Assembly (NCBI RefSeq): GCF_003697785.1 | Contig: NZ_QOKZ01000009.1 | Span: forward strand, 62,001-126,000 | Direction: 5' to 3' | Source: Paracoccus alkanivorans | Lineage (GTDB): Bacteria; Pseudomonadota; Alphaproteobacteria; Rhodobacterales; Rhodobacteraceae | Length of the DNA stretch: 64,000 bases | Part shown: positions 8,526 to 16,870 of the stretch, piece after piece | How positions within the stretch are numbered: position 1 is the stretch's first letter | Layout: the number at the start of each line of letters is the position of its first letter | Notes under the pieces: generated by a model | What the model saw: only the letters and a program-made list of their open reading frames with translations | What the model was told of the DNA's origin: nothing | Databases searched by the model: none | Translations under genes and position numbers: made by a program

Positions 8526-9380
8526 ATGGCACGGGGATTCTGGACAGGTTTGCTGCATGGCGCTGTAATCAGCGCCATCGGGCTGGGGGCATTGTCGTTA
8601 TTGGCGCCGCTGCCGAAGGAAATCGGGGTTGCCGGGTCAGAGGATCGCATGGCTGGTGATGCGCCCGAATCGGTGCCGGAGGCGGAAACCGCGCGGGACG
8701 ATCCGGGGCCCGATACCGGAGCGGGGACGGCACCGCAGGAGGTGAAGACCGGAACGGATAATACCGCGGCAACGGGTGCCACGGCAGAGTCAGTCATCGA
8801 AGAGGGCACGGCAGAGCCCGCCACGGCGGAGGACGAGGACCAGCCGCAGGCGACGGCGATAGACTTGCCCGTCGGTTCCGATTTCGGGCGCGGCGGCGAT
8901 GCGTCGCCGCAATTGCCGGCGCCCTTGGCCTCTTCGCCATCGGAACGATCCGAACCCTCGGCGGTCAGCGCTCCGGCTTCTGAGCCGGCTCCGGTTGCAG
9001 TGACGGGTGCGGAGCTGCCTCCCGAGGCGGTGGTGCCCGGCAGCGAATTGTCGCAATCCGAAACACCCGAAACCGAGGAGGGGCTCGGTTTCGACCTGCC
9101 GTCATCGCAATCCGCACCGGCTGCACCGGAGGCGCCCGGCAAGGTTCGGGCCAGCGGGCAGGACAGCCTGCCCGCATCTACCCCGGTCGAGGCGATAGCC
9201 GCACAGCCGCCCGAGGAAGAGGTGCGACCGGCCAATTCGTCCGGTCCATCCGTTGCGGAAAGCGAACAGGAAACCACGGTGCCGGATCTGCCTTCCCCGG
9301 CGCTCGATCTGTCCACCCCGCCGGATCTGTCCGATCTGCGCGCATTGCAACGGGATTCAGATGCAGCCGGTCAACCCTAA
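8526..9380 (+). CDS. Membrane-anchored Ala/Pro/Glu-rich protein, possibly a truncated divergent polysaccharide deacetylase
   Basis: The 284-residue product has one N-terminal membrane segment (about residues 6-26, HGAVISAIGLGALSLLAPLP). The rest is low complexity, rich in Ala, Pro, Glu, Ser and Thr. Rhodobacteraceae divergent polysaccharide deacetylases start in this way and then carry a globular catalytic domain, which is absent here. The frame ends 20 bases inside the aminotransferase gene. I chose ATG 8526 because upstream in-frame codons (8421 on) give a non-membrane, atypical leader. The function is unknown and the truncation reading is an inference. Confidence 0.6.
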   Translation: MARGFWTGLLHGAVISAIGLGALSLLAPLPKEIGVAGSEDRMAGDAPESVPEAETARDDPGPDTGAGTAPQEVKTGTDNTAATGATAESVIEEGTAEPATAEDEDQPQATAIDLPVGSDFGRGGDASPQLPAPLASSPSERSEPSAVSAPASEPAPVAVTGAELPPEAVVPGSELSQSETPETEEGLGFDLPSSQSAPAAPEAPGKVRASGQDSLPASTPVEAIAAQPPEEEVRPANSSGPSVAESEQETTVPDLPSPALDLSTPPDLSDLRALQRDSDAAGQP

Positions 9381-10536
9381 TATTGTCGCGACCTTCGCGC
9401 CCCCGGTGATGGAGGCGCGGCGCTGGCTGCGAGGCGTGGACTTTCCGCCCGATCGCCCGCTGATCAATGTCAGCCAGGCTGCCCCGGTCGAACCTCCGCC
9501 AGAGGGGCTGCGCCGCGCGATTGCCGAGGCGGCCCTGGAGCGGTCTGATGCACATCTTTACGGGCCAGTGCTGGGCAACCCCGATCTGCGCGAGGCGGTC
9601 GCGGCAGAGTTCTCCACTGCCTATGGCGGACGCGTCGATCCGGAGCAGGTGGCGATCACGCAGGGCTGCAACCAGGCCTTTTGCGCGGCGATCAGCACGC
9701 TTGCGAAGGCGGGGGACGAGGTCATTTTGCCGGTGCCATGGTATTTCAATCACAAGATGTGGCTGGACATGCAGGGCATCAAGGCGCGGCCACTGGCTTG
9801 CGGACAGGACATGCTGCCCGATCCCGGAGAGGCCGGAAAGCTGATCGGGCCGCGCAGCCGCGCCATCGTGCTGGTGACGCCGAACAACCCGTCGGGTGCG
9901 GAATATCCGGCGGAACTGGTCGCGGGTTTCTTCGAACTCGCGCAACGCCACGGGCTTGCCCTCATTCTCGACGAAACCTACCGCGATTTCGACAGCCGGA
10001 CGGGGGCTCCGCATGACCTGCTGACCCGGCAAGGCTGGGAAGAGACGGTGATCCAGCTTTACTCCTTTTCCAAGGCCTACCGGCTGACCGGGCATCGGGT
10101 TGGGGCGCTGATCGCGTCCCGTGATCGGATGTCCGAGATCGAGAAATTCCTCGACACGGTGGCGATCTCGACCTCGCAACTGGGGCAGATCGGGGCGCTG
10201 TGGGGAATGCGGAACCTGCGCGGCTGGCTGGCCGGTGAGCGCGAGGAGATCCTCGCGCGCCGCGCCGCGACTGTCCGGGCGATCTCGGGGCTGCCGGGGT
10301 GGCGGTTGAAAACTGCCGGGGCTTATTTCGCTTGGGTCGAACATCCTTTCGGTCTTTCCTCCGCGAAACTGGCGCCGCGCATGGTGGCCGAAATAGGTGT
10401 GCTGGCCCTGCCCGGAACGATGTTCCTGCCGCAGGACGACCCTTTGGGGACCGGGCATTTCCGTATCGCCTTCGCCAATGTGGACGCTGCCGGGATTGCC
10501 GAACTTGCCGAAAGGCTTGGCAGTTTCGTCGGCTGA
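9361..10536 (+). CDS. PLP-dependent aminotransferase, class I/II
   Basis: This 391-residue fold type I aminotransferase has the substrate/cofactor segment HLYGPVLGNPDLREAVA, the NNPSGAEYP motif, an Asp-Tyr pair in LILDETYRDF and the PLP Schiff-base Lys in YSFSKAYRLTGHRVG. The specific substrate cannot be assigned. ATG 9361 lies within the end of the preceding gene (20-base overlap) and lacks a strong ribosome site, so translation may depend on the upstream frame. A later ATG at 9409 is an alternative but would remove the conserved N-terminal region. Confidence 0.85.
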   Translation: MQPVNPNIVATFAPPVMEARRWLRGVDFPPDRPLINVSQAAPVEPPPEGLRRAIAEAALERSDAHLYGPVLGNPDLREAVAAEFSTAYGGRVDPEQVAITQGCNQAFCAAISTLAKAGDEVILPVPWYFNHKMWLDMQGIKARPLACGQDMLPDPGEAGKLIGPRSRAIVLVTPNNPSGAEYPAELVAGFFELAQRHGLALILDETYRDFDSRTGAPHDLLTRQGWEETVIQLYSFSKAYRLTGHRVGALIASRDRMSEIEKFLDTVAISTSQLGQIGALWGMRNLRGWLAGEREEILARRAATVRAISGLPGWRLKTAGAYFAWVEHPFGLSSAKLAPRMVAEIGVLALPGTMFLPQDDPLGTGHFRIAFANVDAAGIAELAERLGSFVG

Positions 10537-10602
10537 AGGCTTGTCGCGGCTGCACACCCGTCCTAAAGACGATCCCGACACGATCGAGAGGAAGCCCGTG
10601 GC

Positions 10603-12567
10603 ATGAAGAACCTGCGCACCAAGGGGAAATCGACCATCGTCTGGATCCTGATGGGTCTTCTGGTCCTGGGGCTGGGTGGGTTCGGCGTGACCAGCTTTTC
10701 GGGAGGTTCGAGCGAGATCGGATCGGTCGGCGCGACGAAGGTCACCGCCGATGATTATGCCCGCGCGCTGCGCTCGGAACTGAGCGCCTATTCGCAGCAG
10801 GCGGGACAGCTATTCACCATGGCACAGGCCAGGGCGATCGGGCTGCCGCAGATGATCCAGGCACAGCTTTTCACCGCCGCCGCGCTGGAAGAGGAGACCC
10901 GCCGCATTGGTATCTCGGTCGGCGATCAGCGGGTTGCGCAGACGATCTCGAAGGCGCCGGCCTTTCAGGGCCCGAATGGGCAGTTCGACCGGAGCGCCTA
11001 TTCCCAGATCCTGCGCCGCGAGGGGCTGAGCGAGGCCGATTTCGAAGAGCAGATTCGGACCGACGAGGCCCGGATGCTGCTGCAGCGCGCCGTAAGCGAG
11101 GGGGTCGTCGCGCCGGAAGCCATGGTCGATCAAACTGCGGGCTGGCTGCTTGAAACGCGTGATTTCAGTTGGCACGAGGTGAAGGCGGACGATCTCGAAA
11201 CTCCTGTCTCGGATCCGGACGAGGAAACGTTGAAGGCCTGGCACGAGGCGAATGCCGACCGTTTCACCGCGCCGGAAAAGCGCAAGCTGAGCTATGTCTG
11301 GCTGACCCCGGAGATGCTATCGGACGAGGTCGATCTGGACGAAAATGCCCTGCGGGCGGCCTATGAAGAGCGTATCGACCAGTATCGCCAGCCCGAGCGG
11401 CGGATCGTCGGCAGGCTGGTCTTTCCTTCGATGGAAGAAGCCCAGGCCGCCAGGGAACGGCTGGATTCCGGCGATATAACCTTTGACGAACTAGTGGCCG
11501 AACGGGGCCTGACAGTGGACGACATTGATCTGGGCGAAGTCACACGCGAGGATCTGGGGCAGGCCGCCGACGCGGTTTTTGCGCTGGAGGCTCCGGGAAT
11601 CGCCGGTCCGGCTCAGACCGATCTCGGTCCGGCGCTGATTTCGATGAACGCGATTCTGGAGGCGGTGGATATTCCCTTCGAGCAGGCGCGCGAGGATTTG
11701 CGTGCCGAGGCCGCGCTGGATCGGGCGAGCCGGATGATCGACGATCGGATGGGGGAATACGAGGATCTTCTGGCCAGTGGCGCGACACTTGAAGAAATGT
11801 CGGAAGAGACCCCGATGGAGTTGGGAAAGCTGGACTGGTCGTCGGACATGGAGCCCGGGGAAGGCAGTATCGCCGGTTATCCGGCCTTCCGCGAGCGAGC
11901 GGGCGAAATCAGCGAGAATGATTTCCCGCAGATCGAGCGGCTGGATGATGGCGGCATATTCGCGATACGGCTGGACGAGGTGGTTCCGCCCACGCTCCGG
12001 CCGTTCGACGAAATTCGCGATGAGGTTGCCGCGGACTGGCGGGCCGCGGAAGTCCATCGGCTCCTGCTTGCCCATGCCGAGGAGGATCGGGTGAACCTGA
12101 TCTCGGCCGAAACTCCCGATCCCAATGCCGTGGATACGGAAGAGGATGAGGATACCAATGCCACGACCTCCCCTGCTGCGCAGGAGGAACCCGCTGACGG
12201 GACGGAGGAGACCGTCGCTGCCGTTGATCCGCATTTGCAGTGGAACACCGAGACGGGGCTGACGCGCGATGGCTGGATCGAGGCCCTGCCGCCCGCGCTC
12301 ATTACCGAGGTTTTCGATATCGATGCCATGGGCGATATCGAGATCGTGGATGCCGATGACCGGGTTTTCCTGGTGCGGCTGGATGCGGTCCACGCGGCGG
12401 ATCTTGACAGCGAGGATGCTGTGCAGGTGCAGGACAGGGTCCGGCAACGTCTGGCGCAGTCGCTGCAGGCGGATATCTTCGAGTATTATGCTCGCGCCGC
12501 GCAGAGCAAGGCCAAGGTCGAGGTCAACCAATCGGCCATCGATGCCATCAACGCCCAGGTTCAGTGA
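10603..12567 (+). CDS. PpiD-like periplasmic folding chaperone (SurA N-domain, parvulin-type)
   Basis: The 654-residue product begins with a cytoplasmic tail and one membrane anchor (about residues 11-32, STIVWILMGLLVLGLGGFGV), followed by a large periplasmic region. The SurA/PpiD N-terminal helical domain spans roughly 35-200. Parvulin-like regions follow, with FDELVAERGLTVDDIDLGEV near residues 300-315. An acidic linker (DTEEDEDTNATT) lies near 510. This matches inner-membrane PpiD-type foldases that assist proteins leaving the Sec translocon. Its stop overlaps the trpE start by one base, an arrangement also remembered from other Rhodobacteraceae. Confidence 0.85.
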   Translation: MKNLRTKGKSTIVWILMGLLVLGLGGFGVTSFSGGSSEIGSVGATKVTADDYARALRSELSAYSQQAGQLFTMAQARAIGLPQMIQAQLFTAAALEEETRRIGISVGDQRVAQTISKAPAFQGPNGQFDRSAYSQILRREGLSEADFEEQIRTDEARMLLQRAVSEGVVAPEAMVDQTAGWLLETRDFSWHEVKADDLETPVSDPDEETLKAWHEANADRFTAPEKRKLSYVWLTPEMLSDEVDLDENALRAAYEERIDQYRQPERRIVGRLVFPSMEEAQAARERLDSGDITFDELVAERGLTVDDIDLGEVTREDLGQAADAVFALEAPGIAGPAQTDLGPALISMNAILEAVDIPFEQAREDLRAEAALDRASRMIDDRMGEYEDLLASGATLEEMSEETPMELGKLDWSSDMEPGEGSIAGYPAFRERAGEISENDFPQIERLDDGGIFAIRLDEVVPPTLRPFDEIRDEVAADWRAAEVHRLLLAHAEEDRVNLISAETPDPNAVDTEEDEDTNATTSPAAQEEPADGTEETVAAVDPHLQWNTETGLTRDGWIEALPPALITEVFDIDAMGDIEIVDADDRVFLVRLDAVHAADLDSEDAVQVQDRVRQRLAQSLQADIFEYYARAAQSKAKVEVNQSAIDAINAQVQ

Positions 12568-14072
12568 TGGAACTTTCTCCGGATTTTGCCGAGTTCGAGG
12601 CGGGTTGGGCCGAAGGGCACAACCAGTTGGTGACGATCCGGCTGGCCGCCGATCTTGATACGCCCGTCAGCCTGATGCTGAAACTGACGGATGCCGCGCC
12701 GATGAGCTTCATGCTGGAATCGGTGACAGGCGGGGAGATCCGCGGCCGCTATCAGATCGTCGGGATGAAGCCGGATCTGGTCTGGGAATGCCGTGACGGC
12801 AAGGCCCGGATCAATCGTCATGCGCGGTTCTCGGATGAGTTTCAGTCCGATGATCGCCCGGTGCTGGACAGTCTGCGCGCGCTGATCGCCGAAAGCCGGA
12901 TCGAGCGGATGCCCGAAGGAGTGCCGCCGATGGCGGCGGGGCTGTTCGGCTATCTGGGCTATGACATGATCCGGCTGGTCGAGCATCTGCCGGACGTGAA
13001 TCCCGATCCGCTTGATCTGCCCGATGCCATGCTGATGCGGCCTTCGGTGGTGGCCGTTCTGGATGGGGTGAAGGGGGAGGTGACGCTCTGCGCTCCGGCC
13101 TGGCATGTTGCGGGGGAAAATGCCCGCGCCGCCTATGCCCGCGCCGCCGAGCGGGTGATGGATGCGCTGCGCGCGCTGGACCGTCAGCCCTCCGAGCCCC
13201 GCGCATTGGGACATGACGCGGCCATCGGCGAGCCGGTCTCGAATTTTGCCAAGCCGGACTATCTGGCGGCGGTCGAGCGGGCCAAGGAATATATCAGGGC
13301 AGGGGACATCTTTCAGGTCGTGCCCTCGCAGCGCTGGCGGATGGATTTCCCGTTGCCGCCTTTCGCGCTTTACCGCAGCCTGCGCCGCACCAATCCCTCG
13401 CCATTCATGTTCTTCCTGAACATGGGCGGTTTCCAGATCATCGGCGCCAGTCCCGAGATCCTCGTGCGATTGCGCGATGGCGAAGTTACGATCAGACCGA
13501 TCGCCGGAACCCGGCCGCGCGGCGGTGACGAGGCCGAGGACCGGGCGCTGGAGGCCGATCTGCTGGCCGACCAGAAAGAGCTGGCCGAGCATCTGATGCT
13601 GCTGGACCTGGGCCGCAACGATGTGGGGCGGGTGGCAAAGACCGGCACGGTGCGCCCGACCGAGCAATTCGTGATCGAGCGCTACAGCCACGTCATGCAT
13701 ATCGTTTCGAACGTGGTGGGCGAGTTGCGCGATGGCGAGGATGCGCTCTCTGCCCTTCTGGCCGGGTTGCCTGCCGGGACCGTTTCCGGGGCGCCCAAGG
13801 TTCGCGCGATGGAGATCATCGACGAGCTGGAACCCGAAAAACGCGGTGTCTATGGCGGCGCAGTGGGCTATTTCGCCGCCAATGGCGAGATGGACATGTG
13901 CATCGCCCTGCGCACCGGATTGGTCAAGGACGGAGCCCTGTATATCCAGGCCGGTGGCGGTATCGTCTATGACAGCGATCCCGAGGCGGAATTCCAGGAG
14001 ACCGTCAACAAGAGCCGCGCCCTGCAACGGGCCGCCGAAGGGGCGGCGCGTTTCGTGCGCGGGAATGGTTGA
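12567..14072 (+). CDS. trpE: Anthranilate synthase component I
   Basis: This 501-residue enzyme converts chorismate to anthranilate with ammonia from TrpG. The N-terminal feedback region contains the MLES motif (SFMLESVTGGE) typical of tryptophan-sensitive enzymes. The chorismate-binding domain has IAGTRPRGGDEAED, DLGRNDVGRV, GTVSGAPKVRAMEII and IQAGGGIVYDSDPEAEFQE. I chose ATG 12567, overlapping the PpiD stop (TGATG), over the GTG three bases upstream. No leader-peptide attenuator is seen, because the gene directly follows another coding region. A strong hairpin terminator lies downstream. Confidence 0.96.
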   Translation: MELSPDFAEFEAGWAEGHNQLVTIRLAADLDTPVSLMLKLTDAAPMSFMLESVTGGEIRGRYQIVGMKPDLVWECRDGKARINRHARFSDEFQSDDRPVLDSLRALIAESRIERMPEGVPPMAAGLFGYLGYDMIRLVEHLPDVNPDPLDLPDAMLMRPSVVAVLDGVKGEVTLCAPAWHVAGENARAAYARAAERVMDALRALDRQPSEPRALGHDAAIGEPVSNFAKPDYLAAVERAKEYIRAGDIFQVVPSQRWRMDFPLPPFALYRSLRRTNPSPFMFFLNMGGFQIIGASPEILVRLRDGEVTIRPIAGTRPRGGDEAEDRALEADLLADQKELAEHLMLLDLGRNDVGRVAKTGTVRPTEQFVIERYSHVMHIVSNVVGELRDGEDALSALLAGLPAGTVSGAPKVRAMEIIDELEPEKRGVYGGAVGYFAANGEMDMCIALRTGLVKDGALYIQAGGGIVYDSDPEAEFQETVNKSRALQRAAEGAARFVRGNG

Positions 14073-14112
14073 GCTCAAGGTCGGGTGAAGCCATGAGTCA
14101 TTCCGGGGAATG

Positions 14113-14141
14113 AAAAAGGCGGCCACCCGGGCCGCCTTTTT
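14113..14141. terminator. Bidirectional rho-independent terminator after trpE
   Basis: A perfect stem GGCGGCC (14118-14124) and GGCCGCC (14130-14136) with loop ACCCG is flanked by AAAAA on the left and TTTTT on the right. It can therefore end transcription of trpE on plus and of the PRC-barrel gene on minus, which converge here. Confidence 0.88.
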
Positions 14142-14169
14142 CATGCGATGGACCTGTTGCGGCCAGCCA

Positions 14170-14760
14170 TCAGTTGCTGACCGGTTCGTTTCCATTCCCG
14201 CTTTCGTCCCGGGCCAGTTCGGCGTCACCCGACAAAGCTGCCGTGCCGTCATTGGGTTCGATGACCCCCTCGGTCGAGGCGTTCGGATCCGTGGCTCGGT
14301 CGCGGAACACATATGCCGGTGCGACCTCGGCCTCTTCCTTGGTCAGATCGCTCGTGATCTCCTGTGCGTCGGCATTTACCGTCAGTTGCTCCCAGGGCAC
14401 GGCAATCTGCTTTTCTCCGATTCCAAGGAAGCCGCCGACACCGATGACCGCCGCGATCATCTCGCCGGTTTCTCCATCCAGGATCAGGTCGTTGATACTT
14501 CCGATCGCAGAGCCATCCGGCGCCGTCACCATCGCATCGGTGATCCAGTCCAGGCGCAGCTCATTCGTGGCCTGCTCCTGCGCGATCTTGCCGCTTTCCG
14601 TGACCTCGGCCTTCAGCGCCTCTTTCGCGCCCGCGGCTGGCTCGCCATGGGCTTCCGCAGCCGGAACCATGGCGGGCGTTCCGGTCGCCGCGTCCTGCGC
14701 GAAGGCGGGGACACAAGCGAGGGGCAGCACAAAAGCGGCCGTCATGAAAAGCCTGCGCAT
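14170..14760 (-). CDS. Secreted PRC-barrel domain protein
   Basis: The 196-residue protein has a Sec signal peptide (MRRLFMTAAFVLPLACVPAF, cleavage after AFA). A PRC-barrel domain follows at about residues 70-150, with GSAIGSINDLILDGETGEMI and AVIGVGGFLGIGEKQIAVPW. The C-terminus is acidic. PRC barrels are found in envelope and RNA-processing proteins; the role of exported single-domain forms is unclear. The start at 14760 has AGGAGAC upstream on the minus strand; the upstream in-frame extension lacks a signal peptide. Confidence 0.82.
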   Translation of the reverse strand: MRRLFMTAAFVLPLACVPAFAQDAATGTPAMVPAAEAHGEPAAGAKEALKAEVTESGKIAQEQATNELRLDWITDAMVTAPDGSAIGSINDLILDGETGEMIAAVIGVGGFLGIGEKQIAVPWEQLTVNADAQEITSDLTKEEAEVAPAYVFRDRATDPNASTEGVIEPNDGTAALSGDAELARDESGNGNEPVSN

Positions 14761-14937
14761 TAAAGTCTCCTTTTCAGTATAGGTATCGCACCGGGATATT
14801 TGCGTGGTGCAACACCATGAACCAATGCGCCGGTTGGGGTCCGGGTTCCCGCATCGGGGATATCTTGACATATTGTTTACATTGCCCGGAGACGCGGTGG
14901 CAAAAAGACAACCCTGCTACGTCCGGGAGGCCGGATC

Positions 14938-15423
14938 TCAATCCTCGCCGCGATAGGGCTGCACATATTGCAGTGCCATGTCCCAGGGAAAGAAGATCCA
15001 GGTATCCTGGCTGACCTCGGTCACATAGGTCTGCACCATCGGCTTGCCCTGGGGCTTGGCATAGACGGTCGCGAAATGCGCCTTGGGGAACATCTCGCGG
15101 ATCAGTTCAAGCGTGCGGCCGGAATCGACCAGATCGTCCACGACAAGAATCCCGTCGCCATCGCCCATCAGTTCCGGGTCGGGACGTTTCAGCACTTCCA
15201 ACCCGCCCCGTTCCTGCTTGTGATAGGATTTGATGCTGATCGTGTCGATGGTGCGAATGTCCAGTTCCCGCGCGACAATCATTGCCGGAACCAGTCCACC
15301 GCGAGTCACGGCAACGACGGCACGCCAATCGGTCCCGTCCAGCCGCCACGCGAGGGCGCGTGCGTCGCGGTGCAATTGGTCCCAGCTTACGTGGAAACCC
15401 TTTTCATGGGGCAGGCGGTCCAT
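14938..15423 (-). CDS. gpt: Xanthine-guanine phosphoribosyltransferase
   Basis: This 161-residue purine salvage enzyme converts xanthine, guanine or hypoxanthine to nucleotides using PRPP. The PRPP motif [17 protein letters not shown] is at about residues 90-106. The base-recognition region [19 protein letters not shown] and [13 protein letters not shown] are typical of Gpt rather than Hpt. I chose the start at 15423 ([17 protein letters not shown]) because GGAGAGT precedes it, while the longer frame has no support. A likely promoter lies upstream at 15487-15514. Confidence 0.93.
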   Translation of the reverse strand: MDRLPHEKGFHVSWDQLHRDARALAWRLDGTDWRAVVAVTRGGLVPAMIVARELDIRTIDTISIKSYHKQERGGLEVLKRPDPELMGDGDGILVVDDLVDSGRTLELIREMFPKAHFATVYAKPQGKPMVQTYVTEVSQDTWIFFPWDMALQYVQPYRGED

Positions 15424-15486
15424 TGTCACTCTCCTTGAATGCCGCAAATCCTGATCGGCTCCCATACGCAGCCGGTTTCATGCCGT

Positions 15487-15514
15487 ATAATAGCTTTGCG
15501 CCGCGAAAGGCAAA
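15487..15514 (-). promoter_or_regulatory. Candidate sigma-70-type promoter for gpt
   Basis: On the minus strand TTTGCC (15509-15514) and TATTAT (15487-15492) are separated by 16 bases and lie about 65 bases upstream of the gpt start. The -10 match is good (consensus TATAAT), the -35 weaker. It is an inference from sequence only. Confidence 0.4.
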
Positions 15515-15549
15515 GCCATCCGGTCGCGCAGGCCGCCAAAAACCCGCCA

Positions 15550-16584
15550 TCAATGGCGCGCACGGCTCATGATCTTGGCGACGATGGGGGCAAGCGTGAT
15601 GACGATGATGATCCGCAGCAGGTGATGACTGACCACATAAGCAAGGTCGGCACCCGCGATGATGGCGATCACGACCATTTCGGCCTGACCTCCGGGCAGA
15701 AAGGCCAGCATGGCGTCCAGCGCCGGTGCCAGACCCAGTTGCACGATGATCTCGAAGAAGACCAGGCTGATGCAGGCCAGGATGACCGCATGCACCAACC
15801 CCGCCGTCACGTCGATGCGCAGCTCCCGTCCGGTAATGCCGACATATTTCACGCCCACGGTGATGCCGATGAAGAATTGCGCCGCCTGAAGGATCTCGGC
15901 CGGGGGGCGGTGCTGGATGACGCCGGAAAGCGACAGGATCGCGGTCAGGATCATCGGCCCGAGGATCGAGGCGCCGAACAGTCCCAGCCTTTCCGCTATC
16001 TTCCAGCCGAAGAAACCCGAGGCGACCATCAGCAGGATCTCATAGGGGGCGGTATCGCGGATCGGGGCTCCGGGCGGCTGCGAGAGATCCACGCCCCAAT
16101 AGGCATGCATGATCATCGGTGCGACGGTGACAAGCACCAGAACCCTGGTCGCATGGATCAGCGACAGGGCGCGGACATCGCCGCCCGCCTCTTCGCCGAA
16201 GACCAGCATGTCCTGCAGCCCGCCGGGCATGGTCGCATACCATGCGGTCGGATGGTCGAAGCCGAAAAGCCGTCGGAACATCGGATAGCCGATCAGTGCG
16301 ATGACCCCGATGAACAGGGGCACGAAGGCCAGCGAAGCGGCAATGCCCGGCAATTGTCCCAGCACCTGCGGCGTGATCGAGGCGCCCACGGCGACGCCCA
16401 GGAAGGTCCGCATGAAGACGGCGAATCCGCCCGCTCCCATCAGCGGCGCACCGGCCAGCGCCGCGATCAGGCAGGCAAGCATCGGACCCAGCAGCATCGG
16501 CAGGGGCAGACCAAAGAGCAGGAAGATTCCCGCGCCGACGGCGGCCAGCGCCAGGGTCAGGATACGGCGTTTAGTCGAGCTCAT
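15550..16584 (-). CDS. AbrB family membrane protein (putative transporter)
   Basis: This 344-residue, very hydrophobic protein has about ten membrane segments in two repeated halves, with signatures LPMLLGPMLACLIAAL, MPGGLQDMLVFGEEAGGD and LPGGQAEMVVIAIIAGADL, one per half. This is the AbrB-duplication (AbrB_dup/DUF) membrane family, often mislabelled ammonia monooxygenase or AbrB regulator. It is likely a transporter of unknown substrate. Its start at 16584 overlaps the DUF4387 gene by 14 bases, placing it at the end of the tctCBA-AtuA-DUF4387 operon and hinting at an efflux or uptake role for the same compounds. Confidence 0.8.
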   Translation of the reverse strand: MSSTKRRILTLALAAVGAGIFLLFGLPLPMLLGPMLACLIAALAGAPLMGAGGFAVFMRTFLGVAVGASITPQVLGQLPGIAASLAFVPLFIGVIALIGYPMFRRLFGFDHPTAWYATMPGGLQDMLVFGEEAGGDVRALSLIHATRVLVLVTVAPMIMHAYWGVDLSQPPGAPIRDTAPYEILLMVASGFFGWKIAERLGLFGASILGPMILTAILSLSGVIQHRPPAEILQAAQFFIGITVGVKYVGITGRELRIDVTAGLVHAVILACISLVFFEIIVQLGLAPALDAMLAFLPGGQAEMVVIAIIAGADLAYVVSHHLLRIIIVITLAPIVAKIMSRARH

Positions 16585-16870
16585 ATTCTTCCAGCAAAGC
16601 GGCATATTGGGCGCCGTGCATGTCGCGGTCGGCGGCGGAACCCTGCACCACCGGGCGCGGGATGCTGAACTTGACGACCCGCAGATCCTCGATGTCGAAC
16701 CGTTTCAGGAGTTGCTCGGGCACCCGGTACAATTCGGCGACCGCGCGAGTGTGCAGATTGTCCCGGACCTGCCGAAAGATCTCGGGCCGATCGCAGAAGA
16801 TGTCGATGGTCACCCAGAACGGGCCGGCATTCTTGGAACGCACCTTCAGGACGAGATCGCCAAGCCTCAT
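16571..16870 (-). CDS. DUF4387 protein, partner of the AtuA-like enzyme
   Basis: The 99-residue product contains the family segments LVRSKNAGPFWVTIDIFC-like sequence (VLKVRSKNAGPFWVTIDIF) and VKFSIPRPVVQGSAADRDMH. DUF4387 proteins are regularly encoded beside or fused to AtuA/DUF1446 proteins, and it overlaps that gene here by four bases. This suggests a two-subunit enzyme. The reaction is not known to me. Confidence 0.83.
   Translation of the reverse strand: MRLGDLVLKVRSKNAGPFWVTIDIFCDRPEIFRQVRDNLHTRAVAELYRVPEQLLKRFDIEDLRVVKFSIPRPVVQGSAADRDMHGAQYAALLEEYELD

Noticed and set aside
9178-10581. Long antisense frame opposite the aminotransferase gene
   Set aside because: Arg/Pro/Gln-rich translation without motifs, opposite a well-supported gene.
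14864-14900. TTGACA-containing plus-strand promoter upstream of gpt
   Set aside because: A TTGACA is present, but no gene lies downstream on plus; the next gene is on minus.
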